DNA from: Pholiota molesta
Lineage: Eukaryota > Basidiomycota > Agaricomycetes > Agaricales > Strophariaceae
Direction of reading: 5' to 3'
Assembly (NCBI GenBank): GCA_014925825.1
Contig: JACGCK010000069.1
Coordinates: 1-64,000, forward strand
Length of the DNA stretch: 64,000 nucleotides
In this document: positions 21,786 through 32,609 of the stretch, in pieces
Position numbering within the stretch: the first letter of the stretch is position 1
Layout: every line of letters begins with the position of its first letter
The notes under the pieces: model-generated
What the model was told of the DNA's origin: nothing
Database searches by the model: none
Seen by the model: the letters and a program-made list of their open reading frames with translations, nothing else
Position numbers and translations under genes: made by a program

Positions 21786-23186
21786 ATGTTATCATCAAAA
21801 TCCAGGTGTTCGACGAAGAGTCCAATAGGCACGGTCCCTTACGACGTTCTTCTCGAGATCTTCGTCCACTGTCTTCCCCGAGATCGCTTGGAGCTCCGCC
21901 AACCCGAAACGTGGATCGCACCAATGCTCTTATGCCATGTTTGCTCTTCTTGGAGAACGGTCGCACTCGCAGCTCGTACGCTATGGACTCATCTGTCGTA
22001 TTACCTCACAGCGCGGGACGTTGATGACGATCGAAACCTTAAAATTCTCGAGGACAAAATCGAATTCATACAATGGTGGAAAAAGAACCAGGGTTCACTT
22101 GCGCCGTTTCTTCGCCTTCATATCGGGATACGTGATGACGACTCAGGAGTTTCTTTGACCAGACTTGGAGATACAATGACGTCTGTCATGAACTACGTGA
22201 CCACGGCGCAGTACCTGGAAATTGGTCCGATATCCTGGCACGAAGTTAAAGCCATGTCTGGACGCGGAGACAATGCCAATTACCCAAACCTCCATACTCT
22301 GGTGACAGATCAATGGAGCGCCCCCATAAACGATTACTTCCATCGTACCTGCTCAGCGATACGACGTCTAGCCATCCTCGATGAGAGCATGTGCCTCCTA
22401 CATACCACTAGTATCCCTGCCCAATGGTCGACGTTGACCCACCTATCAATCACCACTGATCACATGCCTTTTGACTTCTGGGTCACCTTAACAATGACCG
22501 TTCCGTGTTTACAATGGGCATACATCGCTTTTCAAGGTCTCTTCATAGACGAATACACAACAATGGAACGTACCCTTCCACAGCTTTCGACATTGTTTAT
22601 TGAATGCAGCGGTTACGAGAAATTCAGCCCACTCCTTAAAGACCTTCATTTACCCGCTCTCACAAGTCTCTTTCTCGCCTCTATTTCCACCGAGTGGTTC
22701 GACCGTGAGGGCATGACTGATATCTACACCGTGCTAGAGTCCGCACCTGCGGTCAGAAATCTAACCCTGCGGAAACTTGACTTTCTCTACCACACCGAAA
22801 TAGATTATGCCGACAGCGACATCGAGCCGATCTGGAGTTTGGTGCCTCACTTAGTCCATCTACGACTTGAGCTGTATATCACTACTAACGGCAGTAAAAT
22901 CGAGGTAGAACAAGCATTGGACAAATTCGCTCGCCGAGGCTTCTTTTCCTCAGATAATCGCTGGTTGGATCTCTACAACTCTGCGTGCCCTATCGAAATG
23001 ATCACCGTCATTGACCACGGTTCAGAATTTTTCACGCCAAGCCATTCTTACGAACCCGACCGTGAACTCAAAGCATCTATTATCCGGAAATGCGCCACGA
23101 ATGCATCCAATATTCCTTTGCACATCATATCGCAACCATTCAACGACTTCGGGAAATCGTGGAAGGAATGGAGTTCAGGAAATTAG
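21786..23186 (+). CDS. F-box protein C (paralogue of A)
   Basis: A single exon encodes 466 residues, colinear with F-box A from MLSSKSRCSTKSPIG to the shared end WKEWSSGN. The F-box is VPYDVLLEIFVHCLP...APMLLCHVCSSWRTVAL...TLWTHLS. The leucine-rich C-terminal part follows with the same landmarks (PNLHTLVTDQWSAPIND, YTVLESAPAVRNLTLRKLD). Compared with A it has a short deletion in the acidic loop (A has MDDDGGDIDIEP; C has DSDIEP). No stops or shifts are seen, so it is probably a functional substrate-receptor candidate for SCF ligases. It lies just after HECT relic 2. Confidence 0.85.
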   Translation: MLSSKSRCSTKSPIGTVPYDVLLEIFVHCLPRDRLELRQPETWIAPMLLCHVCSSWRTVALAARTLWTHLSYYLTARDVDDDRNLKILEDKIEFIQWWKKNQGSLAPFLRLHIGIRDDDSGVSLTRLGDTMTSVMNYVTTAQYLEIGPISWHEVKAMSGRGDNANYPNLHTLVTDQWSAPINDYFHRTCSAIRRLAILDESMCLLHTTSIPAQWSTLTHLSITTDHMPFDFWVTLTMTVPCLQWAYIAFQGLFIDEYTTMERTLPQLSTLFIECSGYEKFSPLLKDLHLPALTSLFLASISTEWFDREGMTDIYTVLESAPAVRNLTLRKLDFLYHTEIDYADSDIEPIWSLVPHLVHLRLELYITTNGSKIEVEQALDKFARRGFFSSDNRWLDLYNSACPIEMITVIDHGSEFFTPSHSYEPDRELKASIIRKCATNASNIPLHIISQPFNDFGKSWKEWSSGN

Positions 23187-23377
23187 ATTTTTAAATCATC
23201 ACTGCTATCTGTACATTGTTGCCTCGTAGCCTAGAGATGTCGTATTAAAGCACAGATAAAATTCTACTAGCCGTGTTTCGTTATCTTCTGCTCGTAAGTA
23301 AGTAGTTTATGTTCCGCTCTAGAAATTAAGATCAGTTAGCCCGGCCCTCCGTTCTGTCATTCGCAGTCACGAAACCT

Positions 23378-23727
23378 TCGCACCACGAAACAAAGTCTTC
23401 AGCCTACATATCTTCGCTCCCTCCGGTATCCCCCGCTTGCTGGCTTGACCATTTCGTTACATTGTAAGCATCGCACGCAGTTTTCGCTACAAATCGCAAT
23501 GAACTTATTAACTTGAATGAAAAAGTGTTGTCCTCGAACTTTCAAAGTTTTTGAAGCTTTGCACCGTCTGAGTTCTCGATCGTCCCTTCGGGTCAGTTCA
23601 AGATGAGTTAAAATCCTTTCCTTGCTCTCTTCCTCTCTTCCATCGGCGGTATCGGGAAGTGACTTTCCTTTAAATAACACTAGAACATGGCCTAACTCGA
23701 CCACACGCGTCATAACGAGACACCTCA
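23378..23727. other. Intergenic spacer
   Basis: This lies between the duplication end and the kinase remnant. A 110-residue minus-strand frame covers it but shows no domain. It is probably the 3' flank of the kinase. Confidence 0.3.
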
Positions 23728-25959
23728 TCACCCCATCTCCGCAATCGCCGCGTCGAACCTCACCAACGCACCCGTATGCGTGATCGGTTTGGGCCCATAT
23801 TCCGGCCGCAGCCTCGCCTGCGCCAACCAGCTCTCCAGCCCCTCCAACAGCTCCACCACTGCGGCACTCAGCAGCCCCTCCGCAACGGGCACCACGCCCA
23901 GCAGGGCGTGGCCGCGGTTAAGCAGCCACTGGTCGTCCAGCGACGGGTGCCCGAACGTGGCGCGGGCGAAGCGGCGCAGGCGCGCGTGCACGGCGGGGTC
24001 TGACTCGAATAACTGGGAGTCGCGGAGCAGGCGGCGGGTCAGGGCGTATCCGAGGACGTAGATGATGGACTCGATGTCGTGCTTGGGTTCGTGCGTTATA
24101 GGAGCGCTCATCACTATGGCTGTTAGTATATCCATGGCCATAAAGGGTGCTGTTCCCTATGAACATGATTTTTTTAGACAATAAACATTGCCTCATAGTT
24201 GGATAACCAGGATGCTTACCGACCACGCCGCAGCATGGCTGGGGCTATCCATACCGTCGCCAGGAGCATGATTAATCTGAGAGACAGCTCCCTCTACGAT
24301 ACCAGCCGAGGAGGAGGAGACGGCGATACTCGCGCAATCCAAGTCAAGCAAAAAACCTTCAGCACCCGGCTCAGGCATTGCGTCCGCAGAGAGCACGATA
24401 TTCCCCGCGTTCATATCACGATACCCTGCTCGCACAGGAACTGGTGTGCTGGATACGACATTATATATTCGCCATCAAAAAATCCAGCACCAACGGTGAG
24501 CACGGACACGTACCGCTGAGCGCCGCCGAATCCCCAACAGCAGCTCCTTCTCCGAGCGGTACTCCCATGGCGGGCGGCCGCACGTTTCGAAGAGCACCCG
24601 GTGCAAGACCACGTCCTCCTCTCTCATACCACGCGTCCCGTCAGCATCCAAAGGCTCCCCGCGCAGAGCATGCGCCGCGATACGCCTCCGCCCCAGAGGA
24701 AAGCACACATCTACACCTGTACAGAACTTCGCGATGGCGGGATGCCCTGCGCCTTACATAACGGCTTCCGACACCCGCGACGAGCACCTCCATGTGTTCT
24801 TGAACACGAATACAGGACCCGCGCCGTACTCGCGCACGCGCCACACGGACGTGCAGCGCCCGAAGAGCCGACGGTGTGCCAAGCGTGGCCGTGCATCGAT
24901 ATCACGTACGTCGGGAAAAATCTTGCGGGCGGGTCCGCTTCACGCTCTGGCACTGTTCTGTGCTGCTGCTGGCACAGAGGTCGATGAAGGATGGCGACCG
25001 TTGGATCGTGCCCGAGCTCCACATCCGATAGGAGAACAGCCGCGTATCGGCCCACATATCGCGCATGGGACAGAACTGCGCGCCCGCACGGTCGAAGACG
25101 GCGACGCAGAATCCGGATCCAGATTTGAGGAGTGCGATGGAGAACAACAGGAATGGGCGGGCGGAGAGATGCATCCGCGCATATTCCGCCACTTGGCGTA
25201 CGAGGGACGTCATGCATTTAGGGCTGGGGTCTTGGGTGGGAGGGTGCTGGGGCCCGTGGTGAGGGGAGGGGTGAATAAGGCAGAAACTGCCGCGTGGCCA
25301 GAGCATCAGACTTTTCCATGGGTGTGCAGAAGGGGTGGATGTGGGTTTGGCGATGTTGACGAGGGATGTTCAAAGAGAACGAAGTCTGGGGTACCTTTGG
25401 GCAAACCTTGCGTGTGCTGATCTTCTACGATGACGGCGTCTTTGGGAATGAACGAGCACTTAGGCAGAGCAGAGGATTCCAAGAAATGTATGATATATTC
25501 AAGTATAAGTGTCTATAGGAGAGTTATAGTCAACTATCCTTCAAGGAATGAGAAATGCGACACGTACCAAGGGCTTGTACATCACCTTCTCCGTGCTAAA
25601 GTGCCTCACCTCCCTGTACTCCCGCCCAGAAAACGGATCCCACCTCTCCTCTTCGTCCTGTCTCGTTCCTGAATCCTTCATACTCCATCTCCTCCCTGAT
25701 AACAGACTCGATCGTGCTCTCGACCTCCCTCCTCCCCACGCACATCCTGATCCTGATTCAACGCCTCTACGCATTCGACCAAAGGAGCTGCCACGCGATC
25801 CAAATGAAGCCGCTCGAATACGCGGACGTCGTCGAAAGTGAGCTTCCCATGAAGGTCGGCTTCGAGTTGGAGGCGACGGCCCAGACGGGTTGCGTAGTCG
25901 TCTTCTGGGCCCGGACCGAGCTCCCCGGCAAGGTCGCGGCTAAGGTAGGGGTCATCCAT
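23728..25959 (-). pseudogene. FunK1-type fungal protein kinase, decayed
   Basis: Minus-strand pieces in order: QVAEYARMHLSARPFLLFSI with VFDRAGAQF (about 25200-25070), FGRCTSVWRVRE and FVFKNTW (about 24860-24790), MREEDVVLHRVLFETCG (about 24600), a catalytic-loop piece RDMNAGNIVLS and GFLLDLDCA (about 24430-24350), then after an intron FMAMDIL and HEPKHDIESIIYVLGYAL (about 24150-24060), ending at 23728. The order and the HD-ES-YVL signature fit the FunK1 family of filamentous and mushroom fungi. A TAA interrupts the frame after SEAVM. The catalytic loop reads EQGIV then RDMN in another frame, as if about 7 bases including the HRD histidine codon were lost. The N-terminal part near 25959 is uncertain and abuts the TA of the adjacent transposon. 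Confidence 0.6.
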
Positions 25960-25960
25960 A

Positions 25961-25974
25961 TCGAACCAACGTCA
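25961..25974 (+). repeat. Left terminal inverted repeat of the Tc1/mariner-type element
   Basis: TCGAACCAACGTCA directly follows TA at 25959-25960 and is matched exactly by the right end in reverse complement; weaker similarity continues to about 26020. Confidence 0.85.
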
Positions 25975-26243
25975 GGTGCCGTTACTTTTATGTGACATAG
26001 TCAGCCAAATCCGGATGAATAGGGCTCGGTGAAATATTGGAGCATGCATTGTGAAAGATCCAGGCTATTACAACAGAGGCCAATAGCAATAACGAAATCT
26101 AGTATATATTCAGAGTGTATTTACAAAATCACAGACTGAAATACATTAAATTGGCAGACTAGATGCAAGTTCAAAGTATGTAGTCAGATCAAATTGTGAT
26201 TGATCAGATCAACCGAAATAAAGATATGCCTTCGAAATTCTCT

Positions 26244-28564
26244 TCATACCATCTGTGCTTTCTCAAGCTCCTCCATTAGACTCTCAGGAAGGACACGGTG
26301 ACCACGGTACTTTCTTGCTGCCCACGCGGCTTGGCTACCATTCAATCCACGGCTATAGGCATCCATAAACCGACGAGATCGGTTTGCAAAGCGTCGCATT
26401 GATGCGAGAGGAATGCAATCGAGCGCCTCAAGAGCGAATTTTTCGAGGTGATCTTCTCGAGATGACTCCGGGTTCAAACGGTAAACGCGCTTCGCATACC
26501 CCCAACACTGCTCAATAAAATTCAGCTCACAGTGGAATTTTGGCAGAAACAGAACTCGGAAGCCACGGATTTTGCACGCGGTCTCGAGGATGGATTCGAC
26601 GGAAGTGAAATCGGGTTGGTTATAAAGGATTCGACGACAGCAGCAGTCGGTATGAGGGCTTGGGCATTTGAAGTTTTTACACTGCGCAAGAAGTTTCGAT
26701 GCATTGGAATATCCGCGCTCCTCAAGAATGCGAGCCATGCCTTTGAAAACTCCGGCGCGTTCGTGATCGGGTGGAAAGTATAATGGTTGAGGTGTTCCAT
26801 CAGAGAATTGTGCGTTGCCCATGTCCACTGTCATCTTCAAGTTCTTTCCATCTGGCTTTATCATTGGTTTTCCTGTTAATGGATCGCGCTTATTGATATC
26901 AACACCCCAATTTTTGCCGACCTTTGGAATATTTTTGGGCATATTTCGTGCAGAAATAGAGGTGTCAGGACGCTTGAGGTGAGTCGAAGCATTGTCGTAG
27001 ATGAAGATGTGCTCAAACTGTGGCCAGCGCTCGGAAACAAGATTCATGGCGTCATTTACCTGCGCAATAATGTCATCGCAGGAGAAGTAGCCGTCTCTGT
27101 TCTTCCCAGGTCGCATCATTCGACGAGCAGAGCGATCTCCCCAAACTAGCCATCCAAAATCTGCGGAAACAAAGTCGGCGATCATCAAAGAAGCACCATC
27201 TCCTTTGGCATATGGTTTAGCTGGTGCGTCCTTGTGAATCCATGCTTTCTTCCGACGATCGTGAGCATAGAATATTGATTCATCGTGAAACCAGACAATG
27301 ACTCGACGGCCAGGCACAGGTGGACCAAATTCAGGAAGATTATCGGACGTCCAGTTGTACATCCGTTCCTGGAGTGCACGCCATTCTGGTAAGAATTGCT
27401 GCTCCCGATACCAGACAATGTCTTCACGTTCATGTCCGTCTGCGTACTGTCCCTTTTTTGCAGCTTGCCAACGATAACCCAGAGATGTTAAATAACGACG
27501 AGCTGTTCTTTCCCCAATGGTGCGTGTGATACCATGTTTTGCTTTGACGTCATCGCGAGCTAAAAACTCTACTAGCTTTGCCGCCGTTATTGAGCCCCCA
27601 AGCTCTTGAAGGTAAAGATTGATATCGTTGACTAGATCTTCATCGACAAGCATGGATTCGTTCCAGTCTCCATAAGGATTTACCGGAAGAACCGTTCGAT
27701 CTTTTATAAACTGGCGGGTGAGCCTTCGGAGCTGACGTGCACAGTACAATCCTCATTGAAAGGTTATCGCGATCTGGCATGATGAAGCACCCCAAGCGCC
27801 GTAGGTATTTGATTTTTCATTTGTATAAAGCGCAAGAAGGCCTTTCATCCCCTCCATCCGCGATCTTTTGAATCTGTCAAATCCAGGATCAATGTAGCCC
27901 GCGCCTGTTCTTCGTCGGGGGTAAAGAAGATCTGTAATGTCCTGGAGAGCTGAAATTGCTTGGGTCTGTGTCGGTGCTTCACGTTCTTTTCCAGGCCTAG
28001 TACCCTGAGGTGAGCTGCTACTTGATTCCGATTCCCCATAACGTGAATTATCAGCTGAAGGATTGGATAGATCAGCTTGATCTTCTCCATCAGTGTAGAT
28101 ATTGTGGATATCGTCAGAGCCATCATCTTCGTCATCTGAGTCCGAGTCCGAGTCACTATCTTCGACATCTAAAAGCTCTGGGATTTCGGGGTCGACATCC
28201 TCCACCATATCGTCATGATCAGGCTCGACACTGGTATTGTCCGGCATGTAATCGAAAAAATGGCTGCTTGGAGCACCTTTGATTGGGGATAGTGGGTCAT
28301 CAAGTTGAAATTCATGCTGCATTTTATCGATTTCTGTGGCTTTAGGGCTGTCTATAGGGAGTATTGGACTCGACGGCATGTTTTTCTTCGCTCTCTGGAG
28401 AAGCCAGCGTCTAAATTAGGTTACAATTTGATTTATTTGTAGAAGCTTACTTTGCGGGCCTTCTTTGGAGTGCTTGGAGGTGCTTTTTCTTGTGCAGGTG
28501 CTTCAGATTTAACCTTTGAGAAGTTGTCTATTCGGTTTTGCACACTTTTCTTTCTTTTTGGCAT
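26244..28564 (-). pseudogene. DDE transposase (Tc1/mariner/IS630, DDE_3-like), one in-frame stop
   Basis: Exon 1 (28451-28564, from MPKRKKS, Lys-rich) joins through a 56-nt GT-AG intron to exon 2 (26244-28394). The spliced frame has 755 codons counting stops. After an acidic Ser-rich N-terminus comes RTGAGYIDPGFDRFKRSRM, a helical DNA-binding region, then the catalytic core: VIVWFHDESIFYAHD (first D), HIFIYDNASTH (second D) and FHCELNFIEQCWGYAKR (E). It ends RVLPESLMEELEKAQMV. The frame is broken only by TGA at 27753-27755 (between ITFQ and GLYCARQ), most simply from CGA by C-to-T change. A 39-nt intron could also skip it (GTGCTT...AATGAG). The rest is intact, so the copy is young. Confidence 0.8.
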
Positions 28565-28814
28565 GGTAGGGGATTGTAGAGTACTGGCGCACAATCTGGC
28601 ATGCATTTACCACATGCCTCCAACACGTTTTAGTAATGAACTTTTGATAGAATTCATTTATTTCTAAATCGGCTACAGATTCATACAGAAAAGATACTCT
28701 AGAATAGAATCTTGCAGTTGAATATGCGCTAAGATGTCTCATATCCGCGCAAAGCCCACATCTTCCCCACATTCTGTCATTCTGATGGATTTGGACGATG
28801 TCACATCTGACACG

Positions 28815-28828
28815 TGACGTTGGTTCGA
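28815..28828 (-). repeat. Right terminal inverted repeat of the Tc1/mariner-type element
   Basis: TGACGTTGGTTCGA, followed by TA at 28829-28830. It is the reverse complement of the left end. Confidence 0.85.
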
Positions 28829-28833
28829 TATGG

Positions 28834-29189
28834 GCAGCTTCGCCATTCCCAGGGATTTCTAATTTTACCCACGCGACCGATTTACACCGAGTGACCGAAC
28901 GAAGACCGAATTACACCGAATGAAAAGCACGTGAGCTCACATGATATGACGCACGGTACGCACGGTGCGTTATCTCAACTGGCCGACTCGCCCCTCCCTA
29001 TGCCCACAGCACCCACGACCGTCAACGCGAACGACGACGCGAAGACCATACGAATGACAACACGAACGACGACGCGGATGACGATGCAGGCAACAGCGGG
29101 GCTCGGGCACCACAATGACGATGGCGGCGACCATGTAAGCGGCTCCATCCTTTCAAACTTCACCCACTGACCCCAGCTCCCGCGCGGCG
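28834..29189. other. Flank with short diverged repeats
   Basis: Just outside the transposon lie two similar words, ACCGATTTACACCGAG and ACCGAATTACACCGAA (28880-28920), and CGCACGGTACGCACGGTGCG near 28950. I see no gene. Confidence 0.35.
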
Positions 29190-29955
29190 GCAACGACGAC
29201 GACGAACGAGCAGCACTCGCGAGTCGTTCGTCGACCTGATTGACGCCGCCTTCAACACTCGGCGGCACGGCCATCTGCTCCAGCTCCCCCCACCCAGCGG
29301 CTATGACGACGACGAATGAGCGATCTGCTTGTTCCTTGGCCGCCATCGCCTGCTCCAACCCCTCTCGCTGCGGCTATGACGATTACGAACGAGCAGTGCT
29401 CGCTCGTCTGTCTGGCCGTTTTCGCAAGAGCAAGGTAAGTTTGCCCTCCATGACCGTCCATTCACCTCACTGACCGAGAATTGCAGCAAGTCGGCGCTAG
29501 CGCTCATGTTACGTCGACAACCACTGCCAGGGCCCAGCATCGTCCCATTTACGGGTAACGATGTGTGCTTGCACCGCGCCCCATTACCGCTGACCGCCCA
29601 CCTCGCTATCCCATATCTACAGGAGCCAGTGGCACCACCTCCAGCATATTCGACGACGAACGAGCACTGCTCGTTCGTCTACCTAGCCGCGGCCGCCTGC
29701 TCCAGTCCCCCACCCCAGCAGCTATGACGACGACGAACGAGAGCTTCTCCAGCGCTCGTTCGTCTACCTGGCCGCCTCCGCAAGAACGAGGTAAGTCCGC
29801 CCTCCATCCGTTCATCTCACCAACTGTGAATTGCAGCAAGAACCGGCGCTAGCGCCCGCGCTACGTTGACAACCACCGCCCACGTCCCTCATGACGTCCC
29901 AACTAAGGGTAACGACGTGCACTTGCACCTACAGGAGCCAGTGACACCGCCCCCG
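29190..29955 (+). repeat. Tandem units centred on GACGAACGAG...CTCGTTCGTC palindromes
   Basis: The words CTATGACGACGACGAACGAG and CTCGTTCGTCTACCTGGCCGCC recur at about 29196, 29300, 29375, 29645 and 29722. Palindromes: 29655-29679 (two perfect 12-bp arms around one base), 29732-29741 with 29755-29764, 29201-29209 with 29224-29232, and an imperfect one at 29385-29407. A larger unit is also duplicated, 29385-29650 versus 29750-29955: GAGGTAAGT-like donor, TTGCAG acceptor, GGCGCTAGCGC, GGGTAACGA and CTACAGGAGCCAGTG. This imitates an exon-intron-exon series, but frames do not persist between units. Function unknown. Confidence 0.6.
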
Positions 29956-30123
29956 CCTACTCCAACATATCCATGAGGTCCTGGTGGACGACCTGCTCTC
30001 GCCACCATCCTACTCCTCGCCGCAGAAGCGCACATCGGCGCACCTCCGCCCCGCGTCCGCGCACCCGCACACGTCCAAGGCAGACACCACGAGCGAGGGC
30101 GGGCAGCATGCGCGCAAGCGTGC

Positions 30124-30759
30124 TCAGCCGCGGGCTCGCGCGCTGCGCGGCCTCCTCCATGCACACTGCACGCACCGATGCAGGCGCGAGTGTGGGCAGG
30201 GGTATGGGCGCGGGTGTGACGCGGCGCCCTCGGTGCATAGCCTCGCACCGAGCCACGACAGCACGCTGAGCAGCCGCAGCAGCGTCGCACCGACCGTGGC
30301 GAGCACCGTGAGCACGCTGATGCTCACGTGGTGCACACTGGATCCACCGCCGCGGATGTCGCCTGCGTGCTGGATCGTCGCGGACGATCGGCCGGACTCG
30401 AAGTCGAGGATGGGGTGGGTGCAGAGAAAGAAGATAAGGATGGGGATGAAGAAAGGGATTCCAGCGAACGGAACGCGCCGAGCATCATTGAGCCCGAGGA
30501 CGACTGAATCTGCGGACGGAGAAGCGGGATACAAATCACGGAGTGCGCTTGGGTCTGGGAACAATGGCAAGGACATAGAGTGGGCAGGCGACGGCGATGC
30601 GGCGGCCCCGAGCCCAGTGAGCGCGGTGACGCCGAGGACGAGCAGGGTGCAGACGAGTCCGCCACCAACCCCTCCTGCGCACGCGCACCCCATCTGCTGC
30701 CTCCACTGCGAGCGTCTTGCTGGTGAGCTTGTGCTCACTCGTCCGTCTGCATTGCGCAT
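30124..30759 (-). CDS. Candidate membrane protein of unknown family
   Basis: An open frame of 211 residues has three clear hydrophobic segments: about residues 34-54 (GLVCTLLVLGVTALTGLGAA), 98-117 (FAGIPFFIPILIFFLCTHPI) and 145-168 (SVLTVLATVGATLLRLLSVL). The N-terminus is Ser/Arg-rich and the C-terminus is Arg/Pro-rich and may be a wrong frame. I recognise no family, no intron evidence is visible, and the opposite strand also has a long frame. It is listed because the regular spacing of hydrophobic segments is unlike the surrounding repeats. Confidence 0.35.
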   Translation of the reverse strand: MRNADGRVSTSSPARRSQWRQQMGCACAGGVGGGLVCTLLVLGVTALTGLGAAASPSPAHSMSLPLFPDPSALRDLYPASPSADSVVLGLNDARRVPFAGIPFFIPILIFFLCTHPILDFESGRSSATIQHAGDIRGGGSSVHHVSISVLTVLATVGATLLRLLSVLSWLGARLCTEGAASHPRPYPCPHSRLHRCVQCAWRRPRSARARG

Positions 30760-30769
30760 ATTAGTGTAG

Positions 30770-31959
30770 TTTAGTTTTTTGGGTGTAAATTACATAGTTT
30801 ATGAATAAAATTTGTTTTATCTCAAATTTGAACATTCTTCTAGGCTCAAGCAAGAATTTTAAAGGAAAAAAATAACTGAAGAGAGCAGCGAGCTTGCCCA
30901 GATCCTCCTAGCTAGCTAATAGTAAATCCAAGTAATGTACATTGGAGATATGAACCTGAACCATGGAAAGGGTATCTTTGCTGATGGAGTTGTGTTAAAT
31001 TCAAAGCTTGGCTTGTCCAACTCACTACTGGAATGGCTGTAGCCTCAGAATATATTCAAGGAGGAAAGCACTTTGATCAAATCTCAATACATGTTTCTGT
31101 TTAGAGTTTGCGATCTCTACGAAAAAAATTGTGGAACAGACCGTGAAGAGTCCAGATGCCATAGTTAACTACATGCTAGAAGATCAAGCAGAGTGCTTGC
31201 ATCCCAGATAATTTTTGTTGACGGCCATGAATTCTTCCATCTCTATGTCAATGACCTCGAATTTTTTAGAGGTTGTTGTTTTGAAGATTGAGAGCCGTCA
31301 TTATATTAGAATAGATTGCCTTGAGTTATTTTAAACCTTCTGTCTTGCTCAAATACTGCCATTGTGGCCTGTATAATTAATATACATCTATTTCTAATGG
31401 TAGAGCTCGAGGCCAGCGCCGGCCACCGCTGAGACAATTGGGCGCCAATGGAAATCCCTGGGTACTATTTTTGGGAACGGCCGGGATCTCCCTGGGCCAA
31501 ACAACGCACCACAGGGGCTCCGAACCTCCCTGGGAATGACCAATTTTTCTCGATATGGATGACCCCTACCTTATCATGTGATGGATATTCGGCCAAGTTT
31601 CCTCCGCAAACTCATCGTATTCGTTCTATGTACGCTGCCACTCTGCATGTTTTCAAGGTGGCTGGCACAGATTCACAATCTTCGACCTGATTCACAAAAT
31701 TTCTCTGTCACTGATTTCCTGGAGAACCTAGCGTATCTACGAAGCATGCGCCTCAGATTTGGGGAGCTGGAATACTCTTCGTGTGCACGAAAATTGGGGA
31801 GCTGGTCTAGTCTTCATCGGCCAAAAACATGTAGAAACTTGAAGTGTCAAATTTGCGAGGGCTTGTTGATATGTACGTCCCGCACCGGTAGGCGTAGATT
31901 CTATTTTCTCTCCCCATTCCAATTCTATGGTCTTTTATAAGAATTCGCCCGCCGCATCT
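30770..31959. other. AT-richer stretch without recognisable gene
   Basis: Base composition falls in GC from about 30770 to 31400 relative to its neighbours, with many stops in all frames. Near 31450-31540 the words TCCCTGGG, CTCCCTGGG and CCTCCCTGGGAATG recur as a short degenerate repeat. A 120-residue plus frame at 31578-31940 (FLENLAYLRSMRLRFGELE, LKCQICEGLLIC) has no domain I can name. This may be an old insertion. Confidence 0.3.
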
Positions 31960-32420
31960 TCGAAGACGTTGACTCCATAATTCAAAGCACCGTCCCCCAC
32001 TCATCTGTGCGCTCGTGGATAGTTCTGGCCTTACAGCAACTCTCGTTGATGAGATGCTCTCTACTTGACGCCTGTGATTGTGGGCTTTATGTCGGCGGTC
32101 TAAGCTATCGCTGCTGTGAGTTTTAACCTAATATTATCATGTTGACTCACCACCCTCTCTAGTTTAGGTCATGGGTGCCTATAGACAATGCTTCTTCCGG
32201 CACCGGCGACGCCTTAGCGAAAATACTTGGGAATTACGCATAGGATTCCGTCGGCTCCTGATGCCTTCCATCACATTCTGCATTCGAAAATCCAAGGAGG
32301 GCGAGCAAGGTTATAGGTAGGATAGGATCTTTATTAGTACAGCCATCGATGTCGTTTCCTAATTATTCCTAGACCGGAAAATTGCGCAATCTGTGTATAT
32401 CTAAACTCATGTACCAACGC
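31960..32420 (+). repeat. Leading block of unit U2
   Basis: This matches 39370-39760 and 12890-13150. Shared features are GGAGTTCTGGCC/GATAGTTCTGGCC, CTCGTTGATGAGA, CGCTGCTGTGAGTTT, TGTTGACTCACC, GACAATGCTTCTTCCG and GGATAGGAT. It precedes the SDR gene in U2, the SDR relic in U1, and the F-box gene directly in U3. No frame is conserved among the copies. Confidence 0.6.
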
Positions 32421-32609
32421 TTAGAATCTAAAAGAACCACATTTCTTTATGACTGGGGCTCTACCTTAATAAGCACGAAGGCGGACGTCTTCCGGGTCTG
32501 AACCCACACAGTCGGTGGAGTCAACGCCGGTCCCGCATGGATGACGCATTTATAATCAGAGGACACATTCTCATGTTGGCCACCGCACATTCCATTTCAG
32601 TACTATACT

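Larger units (their letters stand above)
18655..23377 (+). repeat. Segmental duplication, copy 2 (MYND-HECT-F-box module)
   Basis: This is the counterpart of 5505-11971. It is 1.7 kb shorter, mostly because three deletions of about 300-400 bp and loss of the 5' exons shrank the HECT gene. Here the MYND and F-box genes are the intact members. Confidence 0.8.
25961..28828 (-). mobile_element. Tc1/mariner-type DNA transposon with TIRs and flanking TA
   Basis: CCATATCGAACCAACGTCA occurs at 25956-25974 and its exact reverse complement at 28815-28833. Placing the ends just inside the TA dinucleotides (25959-25960 and 28829-28830) gives TIRs starting TCGAACCAACGTCA and a TA target duplication, as expected of Tc1/mariner/IS630-class elements. 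Similarity continues inwards (ATGTGACAT...CAAATCC on both sides). The element is about 2.9 kb and contains one transposase gene on the minus strand. Confidence 0.85.

Noticed and set aside
24734..25420. 228-codon plus-strand frame
   Set aside because: It is antisense to the FunK1 kinase remnant, whose motifs are on the minus strand.
26020..28920. CTCGGTGAAAT near 26034 and ATTTACACCGAG near 28882 as transposon ends
   Set aside because: Weak match; the exact 19-bp inverted match at 25956 and 28815 with TA flanks explains the element better.
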